A stretch of 58,755 bases of DNA from contig NZ_JAOPFU010000025.1 in the NCBI RefSeq assembly GCF_025515275.1, positions 1 through 58,755 on the forward strand, read 5' to 3'. Each line of letters opens with the position of its first letter. Position 1 is the first letter of the stretch. The translations under genes were made by a program, and so were the position numbers. The stretch comes from Catenovulum sp. 2E275. Its GTDB lineage: Bacteria; Pseudomonadota; Gammaproteobacteria; Enterobacterales; Alteromonadaceae. Below, in pieces: positions 1 to 6,428 of this stretch. The notes under the pieces are model-generated. The model searched no databases, was not told where the DNA came from, and was given only the letters and a program-made list of their open reading frames with translations.

Positions 1-107
1 TCTGGCGTACTGAAGTCTTAAATCTTCTAATAGTAAATCCGTTGTCTGTTTTTAGTCTGAGAGCCAACGTTCAATAAAAAGCGAACTAAGATCTGCTTAT
101 CGCTCAT
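1..107 (-). pseudogene. possible frame-disrupted gene start, truncated by the window edge
   Basis: Read on the minus strand, an ATG opens a 26-codon frame beginning MSDKQI that ends in TAG. The neighbouring frame reads ERWLSD, a stop, then KQTTDLLLEDLRLQYAR out to the window edge. The second frame looks like real protein sequence, so this may be a degraded gene carrying a frameshift and a nonsense codon. The start MSDKQI loosely resembles the MSDNKF start of the integrase at 4949-6265, but I cannot name the family. It could equally be chance reading in non-coding DNA. Confidence 0.22.
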
Positions 108-234
108 TTTGAAATTTTAGCCTACTATTTATACCTAGCAGTTTGTAATACTTTTTATCGTGGAAATTGGTACGAATGATTCTCAAATTTATGTTAATGT
201 GTCAGTTAATAAAATTAGTTTATTAGAGGTTCAA

Positions 235-333
235 ATGAATTTATATCAATGGATTACACTTGGTTTATTAACTTCTACGGTTTTAGTGATTGCGATTGGA
301 TTATACTGGATTGCTAAGAGCGGGAAAGAGTAA
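235..333 (+). CDS. 32-residue single-helix membrane peptide
   Basis: This very short reading frame encodes 32 residues: a short N-terminal stretch (MNLYQW), one hydrophobic helix (about residues 7-26) and a short charged tail (AKSGKE). A purine-rich AGAGG lies about 7 nt before the ATG, which favours real translation. Several other tiny one-helix proteins follow within 1.3 kb, so it fits a set of small membrane proteins on this mobile element. The family is not recognised. It runs convergently toward the XRE regulator gene, and a palindrome sits between the two stop codons. Confidence 0.5.
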   Translation: MNLYQWITLGLLTSTVLVIAIGLYWIAKSGKE

Positions 334-343
334 GCTATTCGTA

Positions 344-369
344 ACTCAATTTTGCATGCCAAATTGAGT
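344..369. promoter_or_regulatory. GCATGC-centred palindrome, diverged copy of the element's operator-like motif
   Basis: A 26-bp inverted repeat with one mismatched pair, centred on GCATGC, in the gap between two convergent genes. Its inner part (TTTGCATGCCAAA) matches the motif seen at 718-735, 990-1009 and 1659-1676. Because it lies between two stop codons it could act in RNA as a weak bidirectional hairpin rather than as a protein site. No T-run follows on either strand. Confidence 0.45.
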
Positions 370-373
370 CATC

Positions 374-637
374 CTACACTGTCCAAGCTAGAATTTTATC
401 AGCCAGTTCATCTTCAATACAATAAAGAAATGCAGTTGGGACATTTAAAACAATCGACAGCGCAATTACTGTTTTAAAATCCGGTGTATGAACGCCCCGT
501 TCGTATTGGTTCATCCGAGCAGATGCAACAAATTTATCCATCCCAGCCAATATTCCTAACTGCTTTTGAGATAGACCTTCTTTTAACCTTGCTTGTTTGA
601 GCCGTTTAGGAAACGGTGAATTATCATTAATTTTCAA
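374..637 (-). CDS. XRE-family HTH transcriptional regulator of the mobile element
   Basis: An 87-residue protein that is almost entirely a lambda-Cro/XRE-type helix-turn-helix domain. The pattern RLKQARLKEGLSQKQLGILAGM, followed by MNQYERGVHTPDFKTVIALSIVLNVP, matches the classic layout of that fold. Proteins of this size and position usually repress their own gene and a divergent operon on mobile elements. The intergenic region before its start contains two CTAAG-N5-CTTAG repeats at 663-677 and 697-711 that are good operator candidates. It is transcribed against the small-protein genes to its right. The DNA target is inferred from position and symmetry only. Confidence 0.85.
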   Translation of the reverse strand: MKINDNSPFPKRLKQARLKEGLSQKQLGILAGMDKFVASARMNQYERGVHTPDFKTVIALSIVLNVPTAFLYCIEDELADKILAWTV

Positions 638-662
638 TTATTTTTATTTTGTGACTTGAAAA

Positions 663-711
663 CTAAGATTTTCTTAGCTTTAATTGAATCTGGATACTAA
701 GGAATACTTAG
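663..711. promoter_or_regulatory. paired CTAAG-N5-CTTAG operator-like repeats
   Basis: Two 15-bp inverted repeats, CTAAGATTTTCTTAG (663-677) and CTAAGGAATACTTAG (697-711), lie in the gap between the divergent XRE gene and the small-protein operon, with 34 bp between centres. XRE/P22-C2-type repressors typically bind paired sites of this length in their own divergent promoter region. That this regulator binds here is inferred. Confidence 0.6.
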
Positions 712-717
712 CAATAA

Positions 718-735
718 AATTAGGCATGCCTAATT
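718..735. promoter_or_regulatory. perfect 18-bp palindrome AATTAGGCATGCCTAATT
   Basis: A perfect inverted repeat ending 6 nt before the Shine-Dalgarno of the 69-residue membrane protein gene. A site this close would overlap the promoter or the transcript leader. The same sequence recurs at 990-1009 before the next gene, so it looks like a shared operator. Confidence 0.65.
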
Positions 736-753
736 ATTTTCGAGGAAATGACT

Positions 754-963
754 ATGTTAGAAACTTTTGTATGTGTGTCTGTAGGGATTCTCTACTTGTT
801 GATTAGTATATTTACCGCTGATGATCAGTCATCCAAAGCAAATGAACAACTCGATAAACTTGATGATGGTATGGGAAATATTATCGCAGATGGCGAGCAT
901 ATGACTCTTGAAGAAGCTGAGGATGCACAATCACGTGGTGAACTTTATGACACCTATTACTAA
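754..963 (+). CDS. small membrane-anchored acidic protein of the mobile element
   Basis: The protein has 69 residues from the chosen ATG. An in-frame ATG 6 nt earlier is too close to the GAGG Shine-Dalgarno at 742-745, so the second is preferred. Residues 1-20 form one hydrophobic helix (FVCVSVGILYLLISIF). The rest is acidic and likely soluble (ANEQLDKLDDGMG, LTLEEAED-like segment), with a tyrosine-rich end (LYDTYY). The AATTAGGCATGCCTAATT palindrome lies directly upstream and another copy follows the stop, so it is probably co-regulated with the next gene. No family is recognised. Confidence 0.65.
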   Translation: MLETFVCVSVGILYLLISIFTADDQSSKANEQLDKLDDGMGNIIADGEHMTLEEAEDAQSRGELYDTYY

Positions 964-989
964 TCATTTAAAGAATAGGCTAATGAGCA

Positions 990-1009
990 AAATTAGGCAT
1001 GCCTAATTT
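990..1009. promoter_or_regulatory. perfect 20-bp palindrome, second copy of the GGCATGCC operator-like motif
   Basis: AAATTAGGCATGCCTAATTT is a perfect inverted repeat that stops just before the AAGGAG ribosome-binding site of the 125-residue gene. It is identical over 18 bp to the site at 718-735. Two identical palindromes placed directly before consecutive start codons argue for a shared regulator or a translational element. Confidence 0.65.
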
Positions 1010-1023
1010 CAAGGAGTAATGTA

Positions 1024-1401
1024 ATGCTACTTTTAGACCTATACAAAAAAGTTGAGCTAAGGCCATTCATCCCTGTAGTAGGTGAGTTTCAAAGCCGCTT
1101 AGCTGGTATAGAGGACGAATGTGAACCATTAGGCCTGCTATTTGAGAAAGAAGTGCAATCAGAGCAAGAAATGTTTTTTGCTTTAATTTCTCAAAAAGCA
1201 CTGGCTTTCGAAGTGACAAATGAAATGGGTGAGGTTTGGGATATTAGATTAGAGCCTTTCTCTCACTTCAAATCTCGAAGCAAAAAAATTACCTTCCCTT
1301 TCATAGGCTGTAATGCTCAGAAGCTACAAAATATTAGTGAGTGGATTATTACTTTGTGTAATTGGGAAGGAACTTTTTTATACTCAAGTGCAAAGCATTA
1401 A
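1024..1401 (+). CDS. hypothetical protein, 125 residues, mobile element
   Basis: A soluble-looking protein with no signal peptide or membrane helix. It starts after a good AAGGAG ribosome-binding site at 1011-1016. I see no motif I can assign. The middle contains alternating hydrophobic and charged residues (LISQKALAFEVTNEMGEVWDIRLEP) suggestive of a beta-rich fold. It sits between the small membrane-protein genes and under a GGCATGCC palindrome, so it probably belongs to the same operon. Function unknown. Confidence 0.7.
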   Translation: MLLLDLYKKVELRPFIPVVGEFQSRLAGIEDECEPLGLLFEKEVQSEQEMFFALISQKALAFEVTNEMGEVWDIRLEPFSHFKSRSKKITFPFIGCNAQKLQNISEWIITLCNWEGTFLYSSAKH

Positions 1402-1415
1402 CCGAGATATCAATT

Positions 1416-1535
1416 ATGACTTTATACGAATGGTTTCAAATGTGGGTATTTATTGTGTTAGCTATCCGAGTTACCCGGCACTACTACAAATTTAAACACC
1501 AGCTTTTTCAAGCGATTAAAGAAGGTAAAATTTAA
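1416..1535 (+). CDS. 39-residue one-helix membrane protein
   Basis: A short frame starting 15 nt after the 125-residue gene stops. It encodes a hydrophobic helix (WFQMWVFIVLAIRV) followed by a strongly basic tail (RHYYKFKHQLFQAIKEGK), the arrangement expected for a membrane peptide with its C-terminus in the cytoplasm. The next tiny gene starts two bases after its stop, as in an operon. The family is not recognised. Small membrane proteins of this kind occur in phages, satellites and plasmids, but a role cannot be assigned here. Confidence 0.5.
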   Translation: MTLYEWFQMWVFIVLAIRVTRHYYKFKHQLFQAIKEGKI

Positions 1536-1537
1536 TA

Positions 1538-1639
1538 ATGGCTGCTGTCTTTGCCGGTTGCACTTTAATTTTAGGAGTAGTGATGTTCTTTGCATTGCTA
1601 TTTCACTTTAAGACTAAAAAAATAAATAAAAAGCATTAA
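1538..1639 (+). CDS. 33-residue one-helix membrane protein
   Basis: The frame starts in a TAATAATG junction with the preceding 39-residue gene, which suggests translational coupling. It encodes one hydrophobic helix (about residues 3-24) and a lysine-rich tail (KTKKINKKH), again predicting a cytoplasmic C-terminus. It is the last of the run of tiny membrane proteins before the replication genes. No known family is recognised, and short length makes the call uncertain. Confidence 0.45.
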   Translation: MAAVFAGCTLILGVVMFFALLFHFKTKKINKKH

Positions 1640-1658
1640 ATTTTGTTTCTACACAATA

Positions 1659-1676
1659 AATTTGGCATACCAAATT
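1659..1676. promoter_or_regulatory. GGCATACC palindrome, fourth copy of the operator-like motif
   Basis: AATTTGGCATACCAAATT has one mismatched pair in an 18-bp palindrome of the same design as 718-735 and 990-1009. It lies about 210 bp upstream of the AlpA-like/RepA pair in a 250-bp non-coding gap, so it could control replication-gene expression. No other gene is visible in this gap. Confidence 0.55.
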
Positions 1677-1888
1677 AAAACCATATTTTCCCTCCTAATT
1701 TTGCGTAAAATCTAAACCTATAACTTCCCACTCTCCCATTTTTAAAGGGCTAAAAAACCCTTTTCATTTCATCCTAGTTTTTCGAAGATTTTTCTGTTTG
1801 TAACTAATTACAATGTTCTTTCAGTTAATAAATGCTGTGTTTAACTAATCGCTAAGCTCAGCAAAACTATAAGTTGAGGTTCATTTGT

Positions 1889-2089
1889 ATGGAAAAAATG
1901 TTTTATCGTTCTGAAGAAGTTGCAGATTTACTTTTTATCAGCAAGCAAGCGTTGTTTAATCAAATATCTAAAAATAAACAAGGCATGGGTAATTACCAGT
2001 TGCCTCCATATATTAAAATCGGCTCTCGCTTGTTGTTTCCGGTTGATGAATTTCATGAATGGTTAGAATCACAACCACGTTTTAAGTGA
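1889..2089 (+). CDS. AlpA/excisionase-like HTH protein coupled to repA
   Basis: The protein has 66 residues from an ATG preceded by TTGAGG at good spacing. An upstream TTG would add five residues but lacks a ribosome-binding site. The sequence FYRSEEVADLLFISKQALFNQI, followed by PPYIKIGSRLLFPVDEFHEWLES, is the winged-helix layout of the MerR-like AlpA/excisionase group. Such proteins act as DNA-bending directionality factors or as small transcription activators on satellites and islands. The stop overlaps the start of the RepA gene, so the pair is translationally coupled. Its role here could be excision, replication control or both. Confidence 0.7.
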   Translation: MEKMFYRSEEVADLLFISKQALFNQISKNKQGMGNYQLPPYIKIGSRLLFPVDEFHEWLESQPRFK

Positions 2090-2883
2090 TTACCGATATG
2101 AAATGCTCAACGACAAAAGTGAGTTTAAAGTCAGATATGTTTTCCATGGTGTGGCCAGTTTTTGCCTTAGATGGGAAGTCTAAAGACGCTTTGGATTTTG
2201 AATATAAAGGTGTGTCAATCAAAATTGTACCGAGTGTTATGGGGCGTGCGACAGTTAAAGATAAAGAAATACTTGTTTATTGTTTAAGTCATATAATGGC
2301 AATGAAAAATGCTGGAATACCTCCCAGTAATACAGTTTATTTTACTACTTATGAGATACTCAAAGCCACAGGAAGGGGAACATCAGGTAAAGAATACAAA
2401 CTAATTGAAAAGGCCTTATACCGTCTTGCGGGGACATTAATTACTACTGATTATCAATTTAATGGTCGCAAGATTCCGGAAAGCATGGGGCTTATTGAAA
2501 ATTTTAAATTATTTGATAACCACGGTTTAAATGGCTGGCAGATAACATTACCAGAATGGCTAATTGAGGTAATTGATGATAATGAAGTCTTAACGTTACA
2601 TCCAGACTATTTTTTACTTAAAAATCCGTTTGAGCGCAGGTTATATGAAGTATGTCGTAAACGTTGTGGTAAGCAACCTAAGCATGAAATTAAATTAGAC
2701 AATTTAAAAAAGAGAATTGGCATTAGGCTCTCAATTCCAGCCCTAAAAGCTCGGCTAATAAAAACGAAGAGAATTTTAGATTATAGGCTCAGAGTTGAAT
2801 CAGACAATTTGCTCATTTTTTTTGATTCAGAACACGGTCGAAAACAACTGGCTGCTTACGATATAAGGTTAATATCAAAATAG
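2086..2883 (+). CDS. repA: plasmid-type replication initiator RepA
   Basis: This 265-residue protein resembles the RPA-type (replication initiator protein A) family found on broad-host-range plasmids and integrative elements. The features are the segment SMVWPVFALDGK at the N-terminus, DKEILVYCLSHIMAMKN, a winged-helix region around YFTTYEILKATGRGTSGKEYKLIEKALYRL, and the C-terminal NPFERRLYEVCRKRCGKQ. Family members bind origin iterons and open DNA. Four iteron-like repeats start 12 bp after the stop codon. Translation may start at the GTG overlapping the upstream stop (GTGA) or at the ATG 12 nt later. It implies the element can replicate as a circle. Confidence 0.8.
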   Translation: MITDMKCSTTKVSLKSDMFSMVWPVFALDGKSKDALDFEYKGVSIKIVPSVMGRATVKDKEILVYCLSHIMAMKNAGIPPSNTVYFTTYEILKATGRGTSGKEYKLIEKALYRLAGTLITTDYQFNGRKIPESMGLIENFKLFDNHGLNGWQITLPEWLIEVIDDNEVLTLHPDYFLLKNPFERRLYEVCRKRCGKQPKHEIKLDNLKKRIGIRLSIPALKARLIKTKRILDYRLRVESDNLLIFFDSEHGRKQLAAYDIRLISK

Positions 2884-2894
2884 AATCTTAGGAC

Positions 2895-2976
2895 TATCGT
2901 ACTTTTAACGTTGGATAATATCGTGCTTTTGATAAAATGATATCGTACCTTTAAATTTTGATTTTCGTACCTTTAA
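2895..2976 (+). other. iteron-like repeats, candidate replication origin
   Basis: Four direct copies of a 14-bp unit with consensus TATCGTACYTTTAA begin at 2895, 2919, 2941 and 2963, spaced 24, 22 and 22 bp, about two helical turns. The third copy is TATCGTACCTTTAA; the second and fourth have one or two changes. They start directly after repA and are followed by a very AT-rich stretch (about 3000-3110). This is the arrangement of an iteron-type oriV. It has not been tested and the partner initiator is inferred from adjacency. Confidence 0.65.
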
Positions 2977-3318
2977 TTCGTTTTATTCTCTACGAAGCAC
3001 GTTTTTATTGTTATTGAGCCGTTTGTAACGGGCTAATTTTACTAAACAATTAATTAAACAAAAATATAAACTTAGTGTGTGAAAAAATGAATATACGAAA
3101 TATAAAATAGGTGTGATTAATTGCTTAAGCTACCTACATACAGCATATTAATACATTTTATTAACGCTACGAAGGGATTTGCCACTTAGTTTTTTGCAAG
3201 ATATTGGGATATATTTTCCATTCAAGTATTAAGGTTAAGTTTTAATATCAGGTATTAAAACTTTTTAATTATTATAAGTAACCTTATTATTAAAGTTATG
3301 TTTTATTAGGGATTAAAT
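2977..3318. other. AT-rich non-coding stretch beside the iterons
   Basis: There is no credible gene in this 340-bp stretch. It is strongly AT-rich and would suit a DNA-unwinding element of the origin. I see no DnaA box that I would defend. Confidence 0.35.
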
Positions 3319-3672
3319 ATGAATTCTTTTTTATATTATGTTTCGAATGGAGTAGCGCTTTTGGTGACGCTTGCCCCACTTATTATCATTCTTATTGTTT
3401 CCACCAGAAAAATATTTCCTAGGTTCAGTCAAATTTTATTTGGCGTTGCGTTCATTGTTTGGGCTTGCATTTGTTTTGATTACTTCTCGGACTCTTACTC
3501 ACAACTTACTGCTGTTACACACAAATCAGATCAGGAGTTGGAGCTTAAAACTGATCTATTAAGGGCTTTCGGTATGTGGATATATGCAGTACCAGCTATC
3601 TATTTAGGTATTGGTGTCAGCATGCTACACAATTACATTAGATTTAGAATAGAGCAAAGCAAAGATAAATAA
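3319..3672 (+). CDS. small integral membrane protein, mobile element
   Basis: A 117-residue protein with three predicted membrane helices: about 7-27 (NGVALLVTLAPLIIILIV), 36-54 (QILFGVAFIVWACICF) and 84-104 (FGMWIYAVPAIYLGIGVSML). A short hydrophilic loop lies between helices two and three and the tail is basic (RFRIEQSKDK). It stands alone between the origin region and the phosphoribosyltransferase gene. No family is recognised. It could be a superinfection-exclusion or accessory membrane protein, but that is only a guess from size and place. Confidence 0.6.
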   Translation: MNSFLYYVSNGVALLVTLAPLIIILIVSTRKIFPRFSQILFGVAFIVWACICFDYFSDSYSQLTAVTHKSDQELELKTDLLRAFGMWIYAVPAIYLGIGVSMLHNYIRFRIEQSKDK

Positions 3673-3912
3673 TTTTTGTGGGATAGTTGAAACCTAGTTC
3701 CGGCTGACTCTCCATTTTCTGAACCTACATCTGCATCGATATTCATATGCTGAAATTATTAGCTTTTTCATAGAAGGCAACTATCGGGTTTAATTTATAC
3801 CAAAGAAAATAGGTTGCGAGACGCGTCTAAAACGGAATCTAAATTGGTTGACCGTTAAAATCAGCCTTAATTTTATGTATCATATTCAAAATTAATAAGA
3901 AGTTGTTTGTAA

Positions 3913-4677
3913 ATGTCTGCTAAAATCGTTTCTCTCGCCGAGTATCGGGAAAGATTACAAAAAATAGAAACCCGTGTAGCTTGGAACGATTTTCCTCCTG
4001 TCTTTATTTTAAGCCCATTAGGGACCGCTAAAAATCATTCTGATTACGATGATGCTAAAAAAAATGGAGATAACTCTGCGGCTCTACGATTAGTAAAAGA
4101 TATTGTTCCGAAAAATAAATTAAAGGACTTAAAAGAGAGACTAGGGAGTTCGACTGCTTTGATTCTCCCTGTACATGCTATTGAAGAATTTGGAACCAAT
4201 AAAATTCCAGCGGCCTTAGCCTACTACTTGTCTGTAAAGTTAGAACTTAAATTCTGCGGTGATATAGTACAAGCAAATAAACCTCAAAGAACAGATAAAG
4301 GTGCATTCTATCGTTTATCTCAATATCCATTTTTTGATGGGGATGTACAGCCAGGAGCGGATTATGTTATATTGGATGACACATTATCGATGGGTGGGAC
4401 TTTTGCTTCCTTAAGAGGCTATATTGAAAACAAAGGCGGTAATGTTATATTAGCGGTTGCCTTGACCGGACACGAAGGCGCTGCTTTACTTAATATTAAA
4501 GAAGCGATGCTTAAAAATATACGTGATAAGCATGGAGATGAACTCGATGAGTGGTGGAGAAAAGAAGTTGGCTTTGGTGTGGATAAACTCACGCAAGGTG
4601 AAGCAGGACACCTCAAGAAAGCCCCAAACGTTGAAGAGATCCGAAATAGAATCATTGAGGAACGACCTCAAGGATAG
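3913..4677 (+). CDS. phosphoribosyltransferase-like protein (mobile-element cargo)
   Basis: A 254-residue soluble protein. The segment YVILDDTLSMGGTFASLRGY at about residues 152-171 matches the PRPP-binding loop of type I phosphoribosyltransferases (hydrophobic residues, two acidic residues, then T-GGT). It is preceded by a beta-alpha region that includes LILPVHAIEEFGTNKIPAALAYYL, in the position where the substrate hood would be. The C-terminal part (EWWRKEVGFGVDKLTQGEAGHL) is not part of a classical purine or pyrimidine salvage enzyme. The gene stands alone as cargo between origin and integrase, so the substrate is unknown. A defence or nucleotide-modifying role is possible but unproven. 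Confidence 0.7.
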   Translation: MSAKIVSLAEYRERLQKIETRVAWNDFPPVFILSPLGTAKNHSDYDDAKKNGDNSAALRLVKDIVPKNKLKDLKERLGSSTALILPVHAIEEFGTNKIPAALAYYLSVKLELKFCGDIVQANKPQRTDKGAFYRLSQYPFFDGDVQPGADYVILDDTLSMGGTFASLRGYIENKGGNVILAVALTGHEGAALLNIKEAMLKNIRDKHGDELDEWWRKEVGFGVDKLTQGEAGHLKKAPNVEEIRNRIIEERPQG

Positions 4678-4886
4678 TTATGCTGCGTTTGCTAGAAGTG
4701 ATTCTGAACTTATTGAAGCATAAGCTAGTGTTGAGTAGTAGCCGTGTCGATATTCGCCTTCTGAGCCTAAAATAGATAAAGCATGTATTTAGTGTACTTA
4801 TCTAGGGACACAGTTTAAATTTCTGATTGATTTGATTTGTGAAACGGATGTTGCATTAAGACTCAATTATGATTCCAACTGACTAT

Positions 4887-4918
4887 CAGGTTTGATTAAA
4901 CTAAAACAATCAAACCTG
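4887..4918. repeat. 11-bp perfect inverted repeat downstream of the integrase gene
   Basis: CAGGTTTGATT and AATCAAACCTG flank a 10-nt loop in the gap between the phosphoribosyltransferase and integrase genes, which converge. No T-run follows on either strand, so it is at best a weak transcription terminator. It may instead be a protein-binding site. Confidence 0.4.
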
Positions 4919-4948
4919 GCAGACGAATTAAAAAATTATTTAACTGTA

Positions 4949-6265
4949 TTAACTCAGCAAAGTACTCATCAACTCAACCTTTTGTTCCTTAGTGAGGCTT
5001 GCTAGCAAGCTTTTCATTTCTGTTATTTGATTTTTTGGCTCTTGCTCAATAAGGCCTGCATATTCAGATATTTTGTTCGCGACTTTTTCAGCGGGATCTC
5101 GGAGTTCCTCAGCCGTTAAAATCGTATATCCAGCAGTTACATCACTTTGATCCGTTAAATGGTTTAAAAGGCGTTTCAGGCGGTAACCGGATATGCCATT
5201 ACTTTCGGCAATGGATGCAAATGTTCGGCGTAAGTCATGCAACGTTATTTGAACGTCTGCTTCTTCGCATATTTTCGCAAGTGTTTTCTTAGGCTCAGTT
5301 AACCAGCCTTTGCCGGTTTCTTTGCCAAATACAAACGGTGATACCTGATATTCTTTTCTCCGTTTAAAAATTTCCACAAGCTTTGGTGTCATCGGAAACT
5401 CAACGTCTTCACCATTTTTGGTATCTTTTAACAAGTACAGCTTATCCTCCAAAAATACCTGAGACCAAGGGAGTTGCAGCAATTCCATTTTTCTCAGGCC
5501 AGTATAGGTTACAAACTCAATGTAATCACAAAACGCGACACGCTCGTTCTGACGATATTTAATCGCGTCTTCACGCAGATTATTCAGTGCCTCAAGAAAT
5601 GGTTTTAACTGCGAGCGGCGTAAACGAGTTGTTTTGCGTTTAACCTTATTCCAGGCTCGCTTTTCTGATAATACGTGTACTGGATTTTCCGGAAATAGTG
5701 AGCGACCTTCAGATGATTTGTATTCAGCTTTGGCAAAATTAAATAATGCCCGCATCATGCGCATAGTTAAATTGGCTTGGCCAAGGCTTCGTAGTGAAAT
5801 ATCACGGTGGCGTTTTAAGATCATCATCTGGCTGATATCGGCTAAACGCTTGGTATGCCAATCAGTTAAATAGCAATTCATGGTTTGCTCATAGCCCCTT
5901 ACAGTAACGGCTTTTAGCTCTCTGGATTGGAGGTAAGAATTAAAAGCATCATTTAGAGTAACTGATGCGGCTCTGAACTGGCGTTTTGTATCATTTGGAT
6001 TGATGCCTTCTGCAATGTCGGCCATTACTTTTCTAGCCAGACGCCTAGCATCATCCAGCGTAATTGACGGAAAATAGCCAAGAGTGACGTTAATTGGAGT
6101 CGTGCGCCCAGGTATTTTTTTATAAACTCTAAATGACTTTTTACCTGCTATAGTAACGTCTAAAACTAATCCTGATAGAAGGCTATCAAAATAGCGGGTT
6201 CGTTGTTTTTTAGTATCGATCTTTTCCAGTATAAGTTCAGTAAAACGGAATTTATTGTCTGACAT
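4949..6265 (-). CDS. tyrosine recombinase, P4-like site-specific integrase
   Basis: This 438-residue integrase has an N-terminal DUF4102-like arm-binding domain (about 1-95; VTLGYFPSITLDDARRLARKVMADI) and a core-binding SAM-like domain (about 100-200). The catalytic domain follows, with Arg in TYTGLRKMELLQLPW, the HDLRRTFAS box and HLTDQSDVTAGY holding the final His and the nucleophilic Tyr. These enzymes recombine an element with a tRNA 3' end. The start is 164 bp from the tRNA-Ile(CAU) fragment at 6429-6474, so this is the element's own integrase. The length is normal and all catalytic residues are present. Two tandem GTGCTAC boxes overlap the region just upstream of the start. Confidence 0.93.
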   Translation of the reverse strand: MSDNKFRFTELILEKIDTKKQRTRYFDSLLSGLVLDVTIAGKKSFRVYKKIPGRTTPINVTLGYFPSITLDDARRLARKVMADIAEGINPNDTKRQFRAASVTLNDAFNSYLQSRELKAVTVRGYEQTMNCYLTDWHTKRLADISQMMILKRHRDISLRSLGQANLTMRMMRALFNFAKAEYKSSEGRSLFPENPVHVLSEKRAWNKVKRKTTRLRRSQLKPFLEALNNLREDAIKYRQNERVAFCDYIEFVTYTGLRKMELLQLPWSQVFLEDKLYLLKDTKNGEDVEFPMTPKLVEIFKRRKEYQVSPFVFGKETGKGWLTEPKKTLAKICEEADVQITLHDLRRTFASIAESNGISGYRLKRLLNHLTDQSDVTAGYTILTAEELRDPAEKVANKISEYAGLIEQEPKNQITEMKSLLASLTKEQKVELMSTLLS

Positions 6266-6267
6266 TG

Positions 6268-6285
6268 GTGCTACCTCTGTGCTAC
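6268..6285 (+). repeat. direct-repeat pair GTGCTAC-CTCT-GTGCTAC, candidate integrase arm site (copy 1)
   Basis: GTGCTACCTCTGTGCTAC contains two GTGCTAC heptamers 11 bp apart, just upstream of the integrase start. A near-identical copy lies at 6521-6538 on the other side of the attachment core in the same orientation. Short repeated sites flanking the core are typical arm-type binding sites for this integrase class; the assignment is inferred. Confidence 0.55.
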
Positions 6286-6361
6286 TTTGAGCGCATTTTT
6301 TAACGTTCTGAAATATATGAAGATTTATGCACTAGAGGCCGAGGTTGTTCAATAACCCTAT

Positions 6362-6395
6362 GATATAAATACTAAAATTAGTAAATAGTTATATC
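6362..6395. promoter_or_regulatory. nested inverted repeats between integrase and attachment core
   Basis: An inner pair TACTAA/TTAGTA (6370-6375 and 6378-6383) is enclosed by GATATA/TATATC (6362-6367 and 6390-6395). It lies in the 160-bp gap that should contain the integrase promoter and the binding sites for excision factors. Either role would fit. Confidence 0.35.
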
Positions 6396-6428
6396 AGAAA
6401 GTAAGTAAAGGTAAGTGATTGATTTCAT

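Noticed and set aside
3819-3828. AGACGCGTCT palindrome between the membrane protein and phosphoribosyltransferase genes
   Set aside because: A single 10-bp palindrome without a second copy or positional support; not enough to call a site.
4419-4655. Minus-strand reading frames opposite the phosphoribosyltransferase gene
   Set aside because: No ribosome-binding site, no family resemblance and fully overlapped by a better-supported gene.
4887-4918. Strong Rho-independent terminator between the phosphoribosyltransferase and integrase genes
   Set aside because: The stem is perfect but no T-run follows on either strand; listed only as an inverted repeat.
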